Positions 40,491-51,172 of a stretch of 64,000 nucleotides of DNA are shown here, piece after piece. Made by a program: the position numbers and the translations under genes. The notes beneath the pieces are model-generated. The model saw nothing but the letters and a program-made list of their open reading frames with translations, was not told the origin of the DNA and did not search any database. The DNA is taken from contig NC_065914.1 of NCBI RefSeq assembly GCF_905147045.1, forward strand, positions 6,944,001-7,008,000. The letters are read 5' to 3'. The DNA is from Nymphalis io (lineage: Eukaryota > Arthropoda > Insecta > Lepidoptera > Nymphalidae). Numbering within the stretch: position 1 is the stretch's first letter; every line of letters starts with the position of its first letter.

Positions 40491-41011
40491 AGTTTATTAT
40501 TACTGAAAGCATTCTTCTCTCTTATACCCTTTAAATAAATATATATAAATTTGAACATTTGAAATTAGAACATTAAGTACAATTTGCGTGACGAGCAACA
40601 GTAATAACGATTGGGGCGAAATTACGAGAAACCGTTTTCTTGGTGATGAAAATTAAATTAAATCGCATTTCGTAATTCTAAAGCGCACATTAAATGATTA
40701 GACAAAAGTTCCACAATATTCTACATAACCGTTTCTTATTGGTTCGCTTTAACTTTATTTAAAAACTAGCGAACCGCCCCAACTTTGTCTGAGTTGAGCA
40801 ATTATATATTTCTTACGCCTTACGGGTTACATTAATGCAATTTATGTAGAAATCTCAATTAAATATATATATAAATAGCTTAAGTTACTCGCTGATAATG
40901 TAGGCGAAAGAAATTTTAAAACCGATGAAGTAGATTTTTAGTTTATGAATTACAAACAAACATAAAATAAATCAAATCTTTTCTATTTACAATATTAGTA
41001 TAGACTGATAA
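40491..41011 (-). repeat. AT-rich stretch containing a decayed Helitron/Lep1-like repeat (family J)
   Basis: AAAACTAGCGAACCGCCCCA (40763-40782) followed by ACGGGTTACATTAATGCAA and AAAACCGATGAAGTAG-TTTTTAGTTTATGAATTACAAAC fits a common lepidopteran repeat in minus orientation. The first 270 bp show nothing. Confidence 0.4.
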
Positions 41012-41370
41012 CGTCCTTCAGATAGATTTCGACCACGGCGGCCAATCTCAAGAGATAATAACCAACTGCGCAGGTGATATTATAGTGCACAAGTGTGTGC
41101 GCAAGCACAGGTGCACTCTTTATTCCCTAACTCTCATGATCTTATGGGACGGCAATCCGACACGACCGGAAAGAGTTCAGGTGCAGGACCAACGGGCTTT
41201 AAGTGCTTTCCGAGGCACGGGAGTGTACACACTTCTCACTTCCAGAGCCCGGGCTGCTACTGACAATTTTCTGACAGAAAAAAACCCAATAACTTTTTAT
41301 TGGCCCGCTCTGGGATTTGAAAGCAGGACCTCCGGTTCAGTGGCCTAACATCTATCCACTATATAGACTG
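41012..41370 (-). mobile_element. SINE family D, full-length copy
   Basis: GTCCTTCAGATAGATTTCG, AACTGCGCAGGTGATATTATAG-TGCACAAGTGTGTGCGC, GGACGGCAATCCGACACGAC, CTTTCCGAGGCACGGGAGTG and GCAGGACCTCCGGTTCAGTGG. The best-preserved D copy in the window. Confidence 0.88.
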
Positions 41371-41457
41371 CTAATAGAATTGACATCGACTGAATAGGAA
41401 ACGAGCACATTTGTGCAGGATTTCTAAGTATAAAACTAATCAAATCAAAATAAAGAA

Positions 41458-41722
41458 CGGGTCGGTTGGCGTGGTTGGTAGATATTTACTTTTCACGCCG
41501 AAGGTTGTGGGTTTGATTCCCACCCAGGACAGACATTTGTGTGCATAAACATATCTGTTTGTGCTGAGTCTGGGTATAATTATCTAAATAAGTATGTATT
41601 TACAAAAGAAAATTAGTATATGTATTATATCATTTGTCTGGTTTCCATAGTACGATCTCTGCTTAGTTTGGGATCAGATGGCCGTGTGTGAATAATGTCC
41701 CAAGATATTATTATTATTATTA
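41458..41722 (+). mobile_element. SINE family C, full-length copy
   Basis: ACGGGTCGGTTGGCGTGG head, GTGGGTTTGATTCCCACCC B-box, CAGACATTTGTGTGCATAA, TTGGGATCAGATGGCCGTG and a (ATT)5 tail. Confidence 0.92.
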
Positions 41723-41989
41723 CGAATTTAGTAAACATGAGATGATTGGAAGTAGTTTAGGTATTATTGTAATTTTATTTATACACAAGTAAACTTTAAA
41801 ATTGAGATTTTTTCAATCGTCACGGGTAAGCCTGTCAGCGAGTAGTAACGGTAAGGATCTCGTGTAGTCACTCTTTTAAAATAATCAGATACAATGAAGT
41901 TAGTATAACTTAGTATAACCTTTTCAGTGTGGTATTTATTTTCATTAATTTTATTTTAATATATATTATATTTTATTCATTCTTTTCCA

Positions 41990-42045
41990 GCTGGTGCCCG
42001 CACTTTGTTCGTGTTTAAGTCGGGTTTATTACGCTTTCCTGTTTA
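41990..42045 (-). repeat. Helitron/Lep1-like repeat end (family J)
   Basis: CAGCTGGTGCCCGCACTTTG, TTCGTGTTTAAGTCGGGTTT: reverse complement of the AAACCC...CGCGGACGAAGTCGCGGGC end. Short and degenerate. Confidence 0.35.
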
Positions 42046-42068
42046 CAGCAAAAATACTCATATTCTTT

Positions 42069-42376
42069 GCCGAGATGGCCCAGTGGTTAGAACGCGTGAA
42101 TCTTATCCGATGATCGTGGGTTCCAGCCCGGGCAAGCACCACTGTATTTTCATGTGCTTAATTTGTGATTATAATTCATCTCGTGCTTAACGGTGAAGAA
42201 AAACATCGTGAGGAAACCTGCATGTGTCTAATTTCATTGAAATTCTGCCACATGTGTGTTCTACCAACCCCGCATTGGAGCAGCGTGGTGGAATAAGCTC
42301 CACAACCTTCTCCTCAAAAGGGAGAGGAGGCCTTAGCCCAGCAGTGGGACATTAACAGGCTGTTACTGTTACTGTA
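42069..42376 (+). mobile_element. SINE family A, full-length copy
   Basis: GCCGAGATGGCCCAGTGG to CAGCAGTGGGACATTAACAG, then a GCTGTTACTGTTACTGTACT tail. All body blocks present. Confidence 0.93.
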
Positions 42377-42794
42377 CTCATTTTCTTTTGCTTTATTACA
42401 ATCTATATATACATACATATATAAAAAAATAACTGATTAAATGACTGAGTTATCAACACACAGCACAACAACCGGGATTTGGTATTATTAATAATTAATA
42501 TATTAGGTAATATTTTTACTAAATTTTAACTAATATTAATGAGTTTGCTTATTTCATTGTTCTTTTGTTTGTTACGCTTTCACATCCTAACTAATCAACC
42601 AACTATACCAGAAAGGGCATAGAGTATACTAATCAACAGATCCCCCCCCCACACACACACACAGTCTAGCGAAGCTACGAGCGGTAAGTATTACATAAAT
42701 AAATACAGTTAAAAACTATGCGGATTTAAAATCACAATTATTTATCATTTAGCGTTTCATCGAATATGTTATATTGATTTCAACAAAGCATAAT
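42377..42794 (+). repeat. Decayed Helitron/Lep1-like repeat with C/AC microsatellite
   Basis: ACTGATTAAATGACTGAGTTA, TCAACACACAGCACAAC, TTGTTACGCTTTCACATCC and GCGAAGCTACGAGCGGTAAG (42667-42686) match parts of family J. A C9 run and (AC)n lie at 42644-42662. Confidence 0.4.
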
Positions 42795-43033
42795 ATTCAA
42801 CCGAAAAACAGCAGTACTTGGTATTATTGTGTCCCGTTTTTAAGGGTGAGTGAGCCAGTGCAATTACAGGCACAAGAGATATGACAACTTATTTTCCAAG
42901 ATTTTGGCGCATTGGCGATTTATGCAATGGTTAAAATATCTTACAATGCCAATGTCTAGGACTTTGGTGTCTGGACGTTGGTGACCACTTACCATTAGGT
43001 AGCTCAAATGCTCGTCCGCCTACCTATACTATA
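42795..43033 (+). mobile_element. SINE family B, 5'-truncated copy
   Basis: CCGAAAAACAGCAGTACTTG, GGTGAGTGAGCCAGTGCAAT, ACCACTTACCATTAGGTAGC and CGTCCGCCTACCTATACT. The end hairpin has CATTAGGTAG instead of CATCAGGTGG. Confidence 0.85.
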
Positions 43034-43393
43034 AAAAAATGATTATAACCACAATATTAAAATACCATAATATTCGTTTTAAAACATTGAAACAATCCAT
43101 TATATTCTATGCAAATAACGCTGAAATACGTGCACATCGCAGGACCGTTCTGGATTAGTGCAAAGCACTGTTATGCTGAACCAATACCGATATTGATTCG
43201 AACGCGATCATCTTGTTCATACAAAGAGATCAGAAAACACTTTAATAACTACAAATATAACAATTAGACGGTACAGTGATGGAAATACGAGTAAAACTTG
43301 ATAAGTATTTAATAAATATCTATTTTTGTTAGCAATTATCTGTGGCAATAGCACTGGCAGTAAATACATCGTAGCTGTGTCTTCGTAGGTCTC
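43034..43393. other. AT-rich stretch, nothing recognised
   Basis: No gene or repeat match. Confidence 0.45.
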
Positions 43394-43910
43394 TTTTTTA
43401 TGTTATAAGGAGGCGGACGGGGAAATGGGCCATCTGATGTTGAGTGGTCACCACCGCCCATGGACATTGGCGATGTAAGAAGTATAAACCATTCCTTACA
43501 TCGCCAATGCGCCGCCAACCTTTAGAACGAAGATGTTGTTTTTTTTTTTTTTATAGAATAGGAAGGCGGACGAGCATATGGGCCACCTGATGGTAAGTGG
43601 TCACCAACGCTCTTAGACATTGGCATTGTAAGAAATGTCAACCATCGCTTACATATCCAATGCGCCACCAACCTTGGGAACTAAGATTTTATGTCCCTTG
43701 TGCCTGTAATTACACTGGCTCACTCACCCTTCAAACCGGAACACAACAATATCAAGTATTGCTGTTTTGCGGTAGAATATCTGATGAGTGGGTGGTACCT
43801 ACCCAGACGAGCTTGCACAAAGCTCTACCACCAGTTAAGTGTATCCCTTGTGTCCGTAGTTACACTGGCTCACTCATTCTTCAAACCGGAACACAAAAAT
43901 ACTAATTAAT
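43394..43910 (-). mobile_element. Outer SINE family B copy, split by an inner copy
   Basis: 43394-43535 runs from TTATAAGGAGGCGGACGG to TTAGAACGAAGATGTT. After the inner copy it resumes at GTATCCCTTGTGTCCGTAG (43840) and continues to ACCGGAACACAAAAATACTA (43905). The break is inside AAGATGTT|ATGTCCC. Confidence 0.85.
43536..43838 (-). mobile_element. Inner SINE family B copy inserted in an older family B copy
   Basis: T run at 43537, then AGGAAGGCGGACGAGCATAT to GCTCTACCACCAGTTAAG. It is closer to the consensus than the outer copy. Confidence 0.9.
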
Positions 43911-44045
43911 ACTCAGTCTTACTTTATTCCTCGAATTCAATTACAAAGTTTCGTTCAGTGTTTTTGAAGTTAGATTTTCAAATTCAACTCTAACTTTCCA
44001 ACCCTATCTTCCGAGTCTTATTTTCGATAATAAATAAAATAAACC

Positions 44046-44195
44046 TATATAATATTATAAATGCGAACGTGAGTCTGTTTGTTTCGCTTTCACGTAACTA
44101 CTCAAACGATAATTAAACTTTTCAAACACTTTAAAAAGGGTACCGAAAAGGACATTTACCACAGGCGAGGCCGCGTGTAGAAACGAGTAAAAGTC
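44046..44195 (+). repeat. Helitron/Lep1-like dispersed repeat (family J)
   Basis: TATATAATATTATAAATGCG, AACGTGAGTCTGTTTGTTTC, GCTTTCACGTAACTACTCAA and GGCGAGGCCGCGTG. This series is a widespread lepidopteran repeat. The class is tentative. Confidence 0.5.
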
Positions 44196-44422
44196 ATCCA
44201 TTCACATATACTATAATACATAATATATAGTACCAAAACCATTGTACACATACATAGTACACACAAAACTATCAATCTTTTACCATTCATGCGTCAGTCG
44301 TATAAGACCCATCTCACTCAAATGTCACATTGTTAAGAATAGACATCGAGTTGGTAAATCTACGATTTGACTGCAAAGTAACGATATAAGCAACGATAAA
44401 TTATTAAATGTATAAAAATTAA

Positions 44423-44665
44423 GAGCCGAGATGGCCCAGTGGTAAGAGTGCGAGAATATTAACCAATGATCGTGGGTTCAAACCCTGAAAAGCACCACTG
44501 AATTTTTATGTGCTTAGTTTGTGATTATAATTCATCTCGTGGTTGACGGTGAAGGAAAACAACGTGAAGAAACTAGTAATTTCACAAAAATTCTGTCACA
44601 TGTGTATTCCACCAACCCGCATTGGAGCAATTTGGTGGAATAAGCTACAATCTTTTACATTAGAG
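44423..44665 (+). mobile_element. SINE family A, 3' tail missing
   Basis: GAGCCGAGATGGCCCAGTGG, GTGGGTTCAAACCCTG, TTCATCTCGTGGTTGACGG and CCGCATTGGAGCAATTTGG. Ends before the CCTTAGCCCAGCAGTG block. Confidence 0.88.
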
Positions 44666-45014
44666 ACTGTAACAAGATCAAAATTCACAGGTCTTTTACA
44701 AAAAACGGAGATAAAACAAACGCTATCTAAAAATATACATGAAAGCAATTAACCAGATGGGTCTCTCAGTGTCCCTGCCAAGACATTTGATAATGACATT
44801 TGGCAGTCTATTTGTAAATTTGTAAACGACAATGTCGGCTGTCAACCGTGATACGAGACTGTTATTACTTTAGTTACACTTGTTTCGGTAACATTCCCAT
44901 TTTAATTGTCGATTAGTTGTTCAAGTTGTTTTATTATTTAAATGCGTTTAAATATATTTAACGAACCTATGAATCTTAATCAAAGATTGAGAGCTTCAAC
45001 TGGGTCCGAGTGCT
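44666..45014. other. AT-rich stretch
   Basis: Nothing recognised. Confidence 0.4.
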
Positions 45015-45061
45015 ATTCATATCGTGCTAAGTGGTGAAGAAAAATATAGTGAGGAAACTAA
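45015..45061 (+). mobile_element. SINE family A, internal fragment
   Basis: TTCATATCGTGCTAAGTGG, then TGAAGAAAAATATAGTGAGG. It lies just before another A copy. Confidence 0.5.
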
Positions 45062-45084
45062 CTATCAGGGAATAAGCGGATGGT

Positions 45085-45386
45085 GTGTAAGTAGATGTCC
45101 TAGTGGATAGAACGCGTGAATCTTAACCGATAATCGTGGGTTCAAGCCCGCACCGCTGAATATTCATGTGCTTAATTTGTGTTTATAATTCATCTCGTGC
45201 TTGGCGCTGAAGGAAAACATCTTAAGGAAACCTGTATGTGTCTAATTTCATTGAAATTCTGCCACATGTGTATTCTACCAACCCGCATTGGAGCAGCATA
45301 GTGGAATAAGCTCGAAACCTTCTCCTCAAAATGGAGAAGAGGCCTTACCCCAGCATTGGGACATTAACAGACTGTTACTGTGCAAG
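45085..45386 (+). mobile_element. SINE family A, full-length copy
   Basis: AGATGTCCTAGTGGATAG, ATAATCGTGGGTTCAAGCCC, a small deletion after the B-box, TTCATCTCGTGCTTGGCG, CCCGCATTGGAGCAGC and GACTGTTACTGTG. Confidence 0.9.
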
Positions 45387-45440
45387 TAGAATTGAAGAAT
45401 CAACGTACTGAAGTTTGTTATAATATTTATTTATTTAATA

Positions 45441-45957
45441 CTGGGCAGCGTATAGAAAACTCGGTCTAGTCTTTTCGTCACGAATACCGCAATGCTTGAA
45501 GACAAAACTCTTCAACGAGTGACAAGCGAGTTACAGGTTATGACCTACGGAGCCGAGACGTGGACACTGACAGTGCGTTTGATCCACCATTTTAAGGTCG
45601 CTCAGCGAGCTATGGAGAGGGCTATGCTCGGAGTTTCTCTGAAAGATCGAATCCCAAATGTGGTGATCCGACAGAGAACCAAACTTATCGACATAGCCCA
45701 AAGGATTAGTAAGCTGAAGTGGCAGTGGGCTGGACACATATGTCGCAGAACCGACGACCGTTGGAGTAGACGCGTTCTGGAGTGGAGACCACGCCTTGGC
45801 AAACGTAGCGTAGGACGCCCTCCAGCTTGGTGGAGTGACGATATACGCAAGGTGGCTGCCAGCGGTTGGAGATTAAGAGCTGAAAATCGAGCTCAGTAGC
45901 GTGCTATTGGAGAGACCTATGTCCAGCAGTGGACGCGAAAAGGGTGATGATGATGAC
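45441..45957 (+). mobile_element. RTE-clade LINE, 5'-truncated copy
   Basis: Begins CTGGGCAGCGTATAG, homologous to 50594 onward, and ends GTGATGATGATGAC, the short-repeat tail typical of RTE elements. It lacks 400 bp of the reverse transcriptase that the 50.2-kb copy has. Confidence 0.87.
45492..45899 (+). pseudogene. RTE-clade LINE protein, C-terminal fragment
   Basis: Extreme C-terminal region of the RTE protein. TYGAETWTLTVRLIHHFKVA, QRAMERAMLGVSLKDRI, LKWQWAGHICRRTDDRWSRR, VLEWRPR and SVGRPPAWWSDDIRKVA. The first 17 codons are out of register with the 50.6-kb copy because of an indel near 45530. A stop in place of Trp at 45897 (GCTCAGTAG against the family W) ends the frame early. No catalytic motif remains. 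Confidence 0.85.
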
Positions 45958-45967
45958 TTATTTCAGG

Positions 45968-46165
45968 ACAACAACATTCTTATAATATAGGTAGACGACC
46001 GGGCCACTTGATGTTAACTGGTCACCGCGGCCAATAAACATTGGCGATGAAAAAACACTCACCCTTCAAACCGGAACATAACAATAGTTATTGCTGTTTG
46101 GCGGTAGAATATCTGATGACTGAGTTGTACCTACCTAGACGGGATTCTGTTACTTTACCATCGAT
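45968..46165 (-). mobile_element. SINE family B, copy with internal deletion
   Basis: TATAGGTAGACGACCGGGCC, CACTTGATGTTAACTGGTC, then a jump from GGCGATG to CACTCACCCTTCAAACCGG and ATCTGATGACTGAGTTG. The middle 75 bp are lost. Confidence 0.82.
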
Positions 46166-46189
46166 TTGATATTTAATCTTCAAATTCTA

Positions 46190-46850
46190 AAAATTTTCTA
46201 AGATGGATAACATCATATCTCCGTGATAGAACTCAAGCAGTTGCTGTTAAAGGACACATCCCCCCCTATTATTTAACATTTTCATTAATGATGTACTGAA
46301 AATTTTTCAAAATCCTAACATACTTCTATATGCCGATGATAATAAACTATTTAAAACATAGAAAAAATAATGTCTGCTCAAATTTGCAAAATGATTTAGA
46401 TATTTTAGTGCAATATTGTTCATCTAGTTTACTACATCTTAATTTTGATAAGAGTTATATATAACATTTTCTGGAAAAAAAAAACAATTTTATTTGATTA
46501 CACAATTTCCAATCATTTAATTAAGAGGGTAACCGAGGTTACGGATCTAGGAGTACTCCTAGATTCTGATATTTGTTAGGCATGTGAATAAAATTCTCGC
46601 AAAAGCTTACAGTATGTTGAGTTTCATATTTCGCCAAGGAAGAGACTTTAAAAATATCAATACATATAATGTCCTGTATAACTCGTATGTAAGATCTAAT
46701 TTGGAATTCGCTTCAACGGTTTGAAATCAACAATACTCAAAATATATTATGGCTATCGAAAACGTACAGAATAAATTTATTAGAAGATTAACGCGTAAGT
46801 TTGGGTCTAATTCTATTAATAAGCTAAATTTTTTGCAAATAAATAAATTA
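46190..46850 (+). pseudogene. Jockey/CR1-group LINE reverse transcriptase relic
   Basis: Frames give RWITSYLRDRTQAVAVKG, LLFNIFINDVLKIFQNPN, ILLYADDNKLF (catalytic YADD), AYSMLSFIFRQGRDF, YNVLYNSYVRSNLEFAS and IENVQNKFIRRLTRKF. The order matches the intact fragment at 7366-8426, with at least six stops or frameshifts. The right end runs into AAATAAATTAAAAAAAAAATAAAAT, a probable tail. Confidence 0.8.
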
Positions 46851-47689
46851 AAAAAAAAATAAAATAAAAGAAATAAAAAAAAATCATTCCCATCACCAAA
46901 GAATACCTATATATTTTTTACGTTCGTTTCACATTATTACTATCAATTAGAAAGAAAAGCCATTAAGCAATAAAAGTATCGATACTGTAATAAATACACC
47001 CCATATTAAGTCACAATCCACCGACTCCATCAATCACATAATGATTGATGATGTAATGCATAAATTACCACTTTAATGTGAAACCGATCTACCGTTAAGT
47101 GGTTCGTAAGAAATGACATTTTACAAATGAACCATCCATTTACTTTAAGGTAATCATTGTTTTATTTACCTGAATTCATGCAAAAACTAATTTTGATCTT
47201 TTTATCACGCAGGAAAACTTTAAGAATTATTCAGCCCTTAGTAATAATAATAATATATCTATTTTATTTACACCCAAAAGACATGCAATTGTAGTTTGCA
47301 ATTTTATCAAAATCTATGGTTTTTACATAAGCAACATAAGTGGTGGACTTCTGACTCCGAAACTAATATAATTTGTAATAACAGAGTCAGCGATTCCACG
47401 ACAATTCATTCATAATGAGAACATATTTCACGTGTAATGTACCATGTAGCCTACGTGTATAAATTCATAATAGAGAATAGTTTTAAAGGTGTAGTAGGAT
47501 AAGGAAAAAAAGGCAATAATTAGTAAATGTCAGTGAGGAGGTTATGTGAGATTATTATGCAAGGATCGGAGGGACTACGGGATCCAGTGAACATAACGTA
47601 TACCCTCCAATGCTGTGCCCTATTTTGAGAAGATTTAAGCATACACATAATATTTATTCCAGCCTATTGATGTGTTACGACTCGGTAAA
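46851..47689. other. AT-rich stretch, nothing recognised
   Basis: No gene or repeat match. Confidence 0.45.
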
Positions 47690-47930
47690 GGGCTTTTTTC
47701 TCGCAATGAAACGCTTGAAACTAATTCCACAACGCCGCTAAAATGCGAGTTGGTGTATACACGCGGGGCACGATTTGAGTAAAAACACATGCACTTTTCC
47801 TCACGGTGTCTTCCTTCGCGCGATGAATTATAAAGTCAAATTATGCACACAAATTCATTAGGCTGCGTTTGAACCAACACACACACACACACACACGTTG
47901 ACACACGTGTTCTAACCACTGGCCCGTGTA
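47690..47930 (-). mobile_element. SINE family A, degraded, with (AC)10 inside the head
   Basis: CACATGCACTTTTCCTCACG, GTGTCTTCCTTCGCG and CGTGTTCTAACCACTGGCCC in minus orientation. An (AC)n run at 47877-47896 interrupts the B-box region. Confidence 0.7.
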
Positions 47931-48254
47931 GGTTAATAATCGTAACTGGAATTAAATTATCTTATCTTCATTTACAATTGTGTTAAATAAGGGTTCAAGA
48001 GAACTTCATTTGCGATACTTCCTCTGACGGTGTTTATAAGTTAATATATAATATACCGCTCTTAGCATTAACTTTACTTATATTTATTTACCTATTTATT
48101 TTCCCTTTTTATTTATGATCTCCATACAAGTAAGTCATGAAATAATGTTTTAAAATTTTGTCAAAGTTGTTGAAGCTTACATAGACACTTAATAAAATAA
48201 GTGAGCCGGCTTATCGTGAGATCTTAGAATTTTATGTTATTGATGGGATACATT
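47931..48254. other. AT-rich stretch
   Basis: Nothing recognised. Confidence 0.4.
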
Positions 48255-48330
48255 ATTCAAGTAGGCTTATCTATATTAAATCTAAAGTTACCACCGGTAC
48301 GGAATGTAAATTCTACCGAAAATCGCCACG
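48255..48330 (-). repeat. Dispersed repeat family F, copy 3
   Basis: TTCAAGTAGGCTTATCTATA, AGTTACCACCGGTACGGAAT and GTAAATTCTACCGAAAA match copy 2 in reverse. Confidence 0.5.
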
Positions 48331-48454
48331 AAGTCAACAAACACTAATTCGAAACATTTTTATCTTGTATAAAATCTTGTTTTTGTTGTGTTGTTTAACA
48401 AAAGATTTAAGTAATTATATGTGTGTAAATTTATTATAGCACGAATACCTTGCT

Positions 48455-48755
48455 ATAATTTTTTTTATTTTATAGGTAGGCAGACGAGCATATGGGCCAC
48501 ATAATGGTAAGTGGTTACCAATGCAATAGACATTGGCATTGTAAGAAATGGTAACCATCGCCTACATCGCCAATGCGCCACCAACCTTGGGAGTTAAGAT
48601 GTTATGTCCCTTGTGCCCGTATTTCACTGGCTTACTCACTCTTCAAACCGAAACACAACAATACCAAGTACTGCTGTTTTCTAGTAGAATATCTGATGTG
48701 TGGGTGGTGCTTATCCAGACGAGCTTGCACAAAGCCCTAGCACCAGTATCAGAAA
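48455..48755 (-). mobile_element. SINE family B, full-length copy
   Basis: TTTTTTTATTTTATAGGTAG, GGCCACATAATGGTAAGTGG, ACCAACCTTGGGAGTTAAG and GACGAGCTTGCACAAAGCCC. Confidence 0.9.
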
Positions 48756-49565
48756 GGTTTATTGACTATGCGGAATCGGATATTTATCCATACTTCTCGT
48801 ATTTATAGAATAACCAGGGAGCTGATTCTACTAATCTATAACGACTACAATACGTTCTCGATTCAATTCCAATACAACTTTGACTATTCTTTGATATGAT
48901 GTTAACATATGCCGTTATGTCAAAACAAAACTAATTGTTTACTTTTATACAAATAGTCCATAATTAAATTAAAGAATAGGAAAACGCTTCGATTCAATTG
49001 CGATAAAGTCGCAATTTGTAAAAGAATTGGCCCCCAGTTCTATTAAGTTCACGTATGAGAAAGGGCAAGTAAAGCAGCCTATAAGAGTATGTTAAGATAT
49101 AAAACAGACAAATATTTAATATAAAAACAAATCTAAATATAATCTAGACGTAATGTGCAATTATTTTGTCGCATTGTCTGCAACTGAAATGGGTCCCGAA
49201 TCAGCTTCTATTGGATTTGAGGACCCGAGTGGTTGTACCCTTTGCGGCTGTAACTGGGCGAAGTGTTGACAAAGTAATTTAAAATATTGTATACTAACAA
49301 ATAGATATAAGACATATTTATTCGTATAGGATTTTTTAAATATATAGTTAGAAGATTCTAGATCGTTACAAGAGCAATTAAAAAAAAAAAAGCTCGCGTT
49401 AATTTTATAACCGCCATTGTTGGTGGACAGAAATGTAAAGTAATTAATAAATTATTAACGCGACTTGTGATTTTTTGAATGTGTATTTAATTTGGTTTTT
49501 TAAGAGTAAATGTGTGAGTATTTACATGAATAAATAGATTGTGTACTTATGTTTGCGCACTTGTA
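48756..49565. other. AT-rich stretch, nothing recognised
   Basis: A12 run near 49379. No gene or repeat match. Confidence 0.45.
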
Positions 49566-49818
49566 TATCCTGGGACGTTATTCAAACACGGCCATATGAT
49601 CCCAAGCAAAGCAGAGCTTGTACTATGGACACAAGACAACTGATATACTACATATACTACTTTTTCTTTTGTAAATACATACTTATATAGATAATTACAC
49701 TCAGACTTAGCACGAACAAACATGTTCATGCACACAAATGTCTGTCCTGGGTGGAAATCGAACCCACAACATTCGGCGTGATAGGCAAGTACGCCAAGCA
49801 CGCCAACCGGGTCGTCAA
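49566..49818 (-). mobile_element. SINE family C, full-length copy
   Basis: TATCCTGGGACGTTATTCAA, ACTTATATAGATAATTACAC, GGTGGAAATCGAACCCACAA and ACGCCAACCGGGTCG. A small deletion removes TATCTACCA. Confidence 0.9.
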
Positions 49819-50181
49819 ATCGATTTATATGATTTGGTGTTATATTTTTAAAAAGACCAATTTGAGGTTTTTATAAAATCAGTTTCACTTCTGGATGCTA
49901 AATGTATATTAATTACAATTTTTTTAAACATATATTAATTTATATATTTTATTTTTCAGTAACATGCCTGTGAATGTCCCACTGCCGGGCTAAGGCCTCT
50001 CTCTTTTTGAGGAGAAGGTTTTGGAGCTTATTCCACCACGCTGCTCCAATACGGGTTGGTGAAATACACATGTGGCAGAATTTCAGTGAAATTAGACACA
50101 TGCAGTTTTCCTCACGATGTTTTCCTTCGCCGTCAAGCACGAGATGAATTATAATCGCAAATTAAGCACATAAAAATTCAG

Positions 50182-50192
50182 TGGTGCTTGCC
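50182..50192. repeat. Target-site duplication, left copy (TGGTGCTTGCC)
   Basis: Identical to 51102-51112. The pair brackets the RTE insertion. Confidence 0.92.
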
Positions 50193-51100
50193 AACTGCGC
50201 AGAGGGGTGAGACAGGGGGATGTAATATCCCCGAAACTGTTCACCAACGCTTTGGAAGACGTTTTCAAAACGCTGGATTGGACTAGGTATGGAGTCAATG
50301 TAAACGGCGAGTACATCTCACACCTTCGATTTGCCGACGATATCGTCATCATAGCAGAGTCGCTGGAACAACTCACCGAAATGCTGCGTAGCCTAGGCGG
50401 GTCTTCCCGGTGTGTCGGTCTCGGTATGAACTTGGACAAGACCAAGGTCATGTTCAATAGGCATGTCGTGCCGGGACCGATATACGTCGAGGGGAAACCT
50501 CTCGAAGTTGTTAGTAAATATACCTACCAAGGACAGATAATACAAGTCGGTAGTAACAACTTCGAGAAGGAAGCCGATCGAAGAATTCGCTTGGGATGGG
50601 CAGCATTTGGCAACCTTCGTCAAGTCCTCAAGTCGTCTATACCGCAATGTTTGAAGACGAAAGTCTTCAACCAATGCGTCTTACCTGCCATGACATACGG
50701 TGCCGAAACGTGGACACTAACTGCGGGACTAGTCCACAAATTCAAAGTCGCTCAGCGTGCTATGGAGCGAGCTATGCTCGGAGTATCTTTGAAGGATAAG
50801 ATCAGAAATGAGATTGTCCGGAAAAGAACCGGAGTCACCGACATAGCTTGCAAAATTAGCAGGCTGAAGTGGCAGTGGGCTGGTCACGTATGTCGTAGGA
50901 CCGATGGCCGTTGGAGCAGACGAGTCCTAGAGTGGAGACCGCGAATCGGCAAGCGCAGCGTAGGGCGCCCTCCAGCCAGGTGGACCGACGACCTTAAGAA
51001 GGTGGCGGGCACCAACTGGATGCGGAAGGCGGAGGACAGGGAGCTTTGGCGCACCTTGGGAGAGGCCTATGTTCAGCAGTGGACAACGATTGGCTGTTGA
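50193..51100 (+). CDS. Partial RTE-clade reverse transcriptase (about 300 codons), intact frame
   Basis: The frame is open from the insertion edge (LRRGVRQGDVISPKLF) to a stop at 51098-51100. It includes the QGDVISPKLF block, then ISHLRFADDIVIIAESLEQL (catalytic FADD near residue 50), GLGMNLDKTKVMF, YTYQGQIIQVGSNNFEKEAD and the RTE-specific C-terminus: YGAETWTLTAGL, RAMERAMLGVSLKDKIRN, LKWQWAGHVCRRTDGRWSRR, VLEWRPRIGKRSVGRPPARW, WRTLGEAYVQQWT. The endonuclease and N-terminal palm are absent through 5' truncation, so it cannot act alone. Met 50207 is an internal Met, not a true start. Nothing suggests host use. Confidence 0.92.
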
Positions 51101-51101
51101 T
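50193..51101 (+). mobile_element. RTE-clade LINE, 5'-truncated, inserted in the SINE
   Basis: Sits between two copies of TGGTGCTTGCC. It covers the C-terminal half of the reverse transcriptase to a very short tail (TTGGCTGTTGATTGG). It is GC-richer than its surroundings and almost undamaged. Confidence 0.92.
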
Positions 51102-51172
51102 TGGTGCTTGCCGGATTTGAAGCCACAATCATCGGTTAAGATTCACGTGTTCTTACCACTGGGCCATGTCTA

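Larger units (their letters stand above)
49960..51172 (-). mobile_element. SINE family A, full-length copy split by an RTE LINE
   Basis: The tail to B-box part is 49960-50192 (AACATGCCTGTGAATGTCCC to GTGGTGCTTGCC). The head resumes at 51102 (TGGTGCTTGCCGGATTTG) and ends GGGCCATGTCTAGA. The split is exact, with an 11-bp duplication. Confidence 0.92.

Noticed and set aside
45531..45850. Minus-strand frames opposite the RTE fragment
   Set aside because: Shadows of the plus-strand RTE coding sequence.
50091..50181. tRNA-like A and B boxes in families A, C and D
   Set aside because: These are SINE heads: bodies and tails follow them, copies are dispersed, and the arms do not fold into a complete tRNA.
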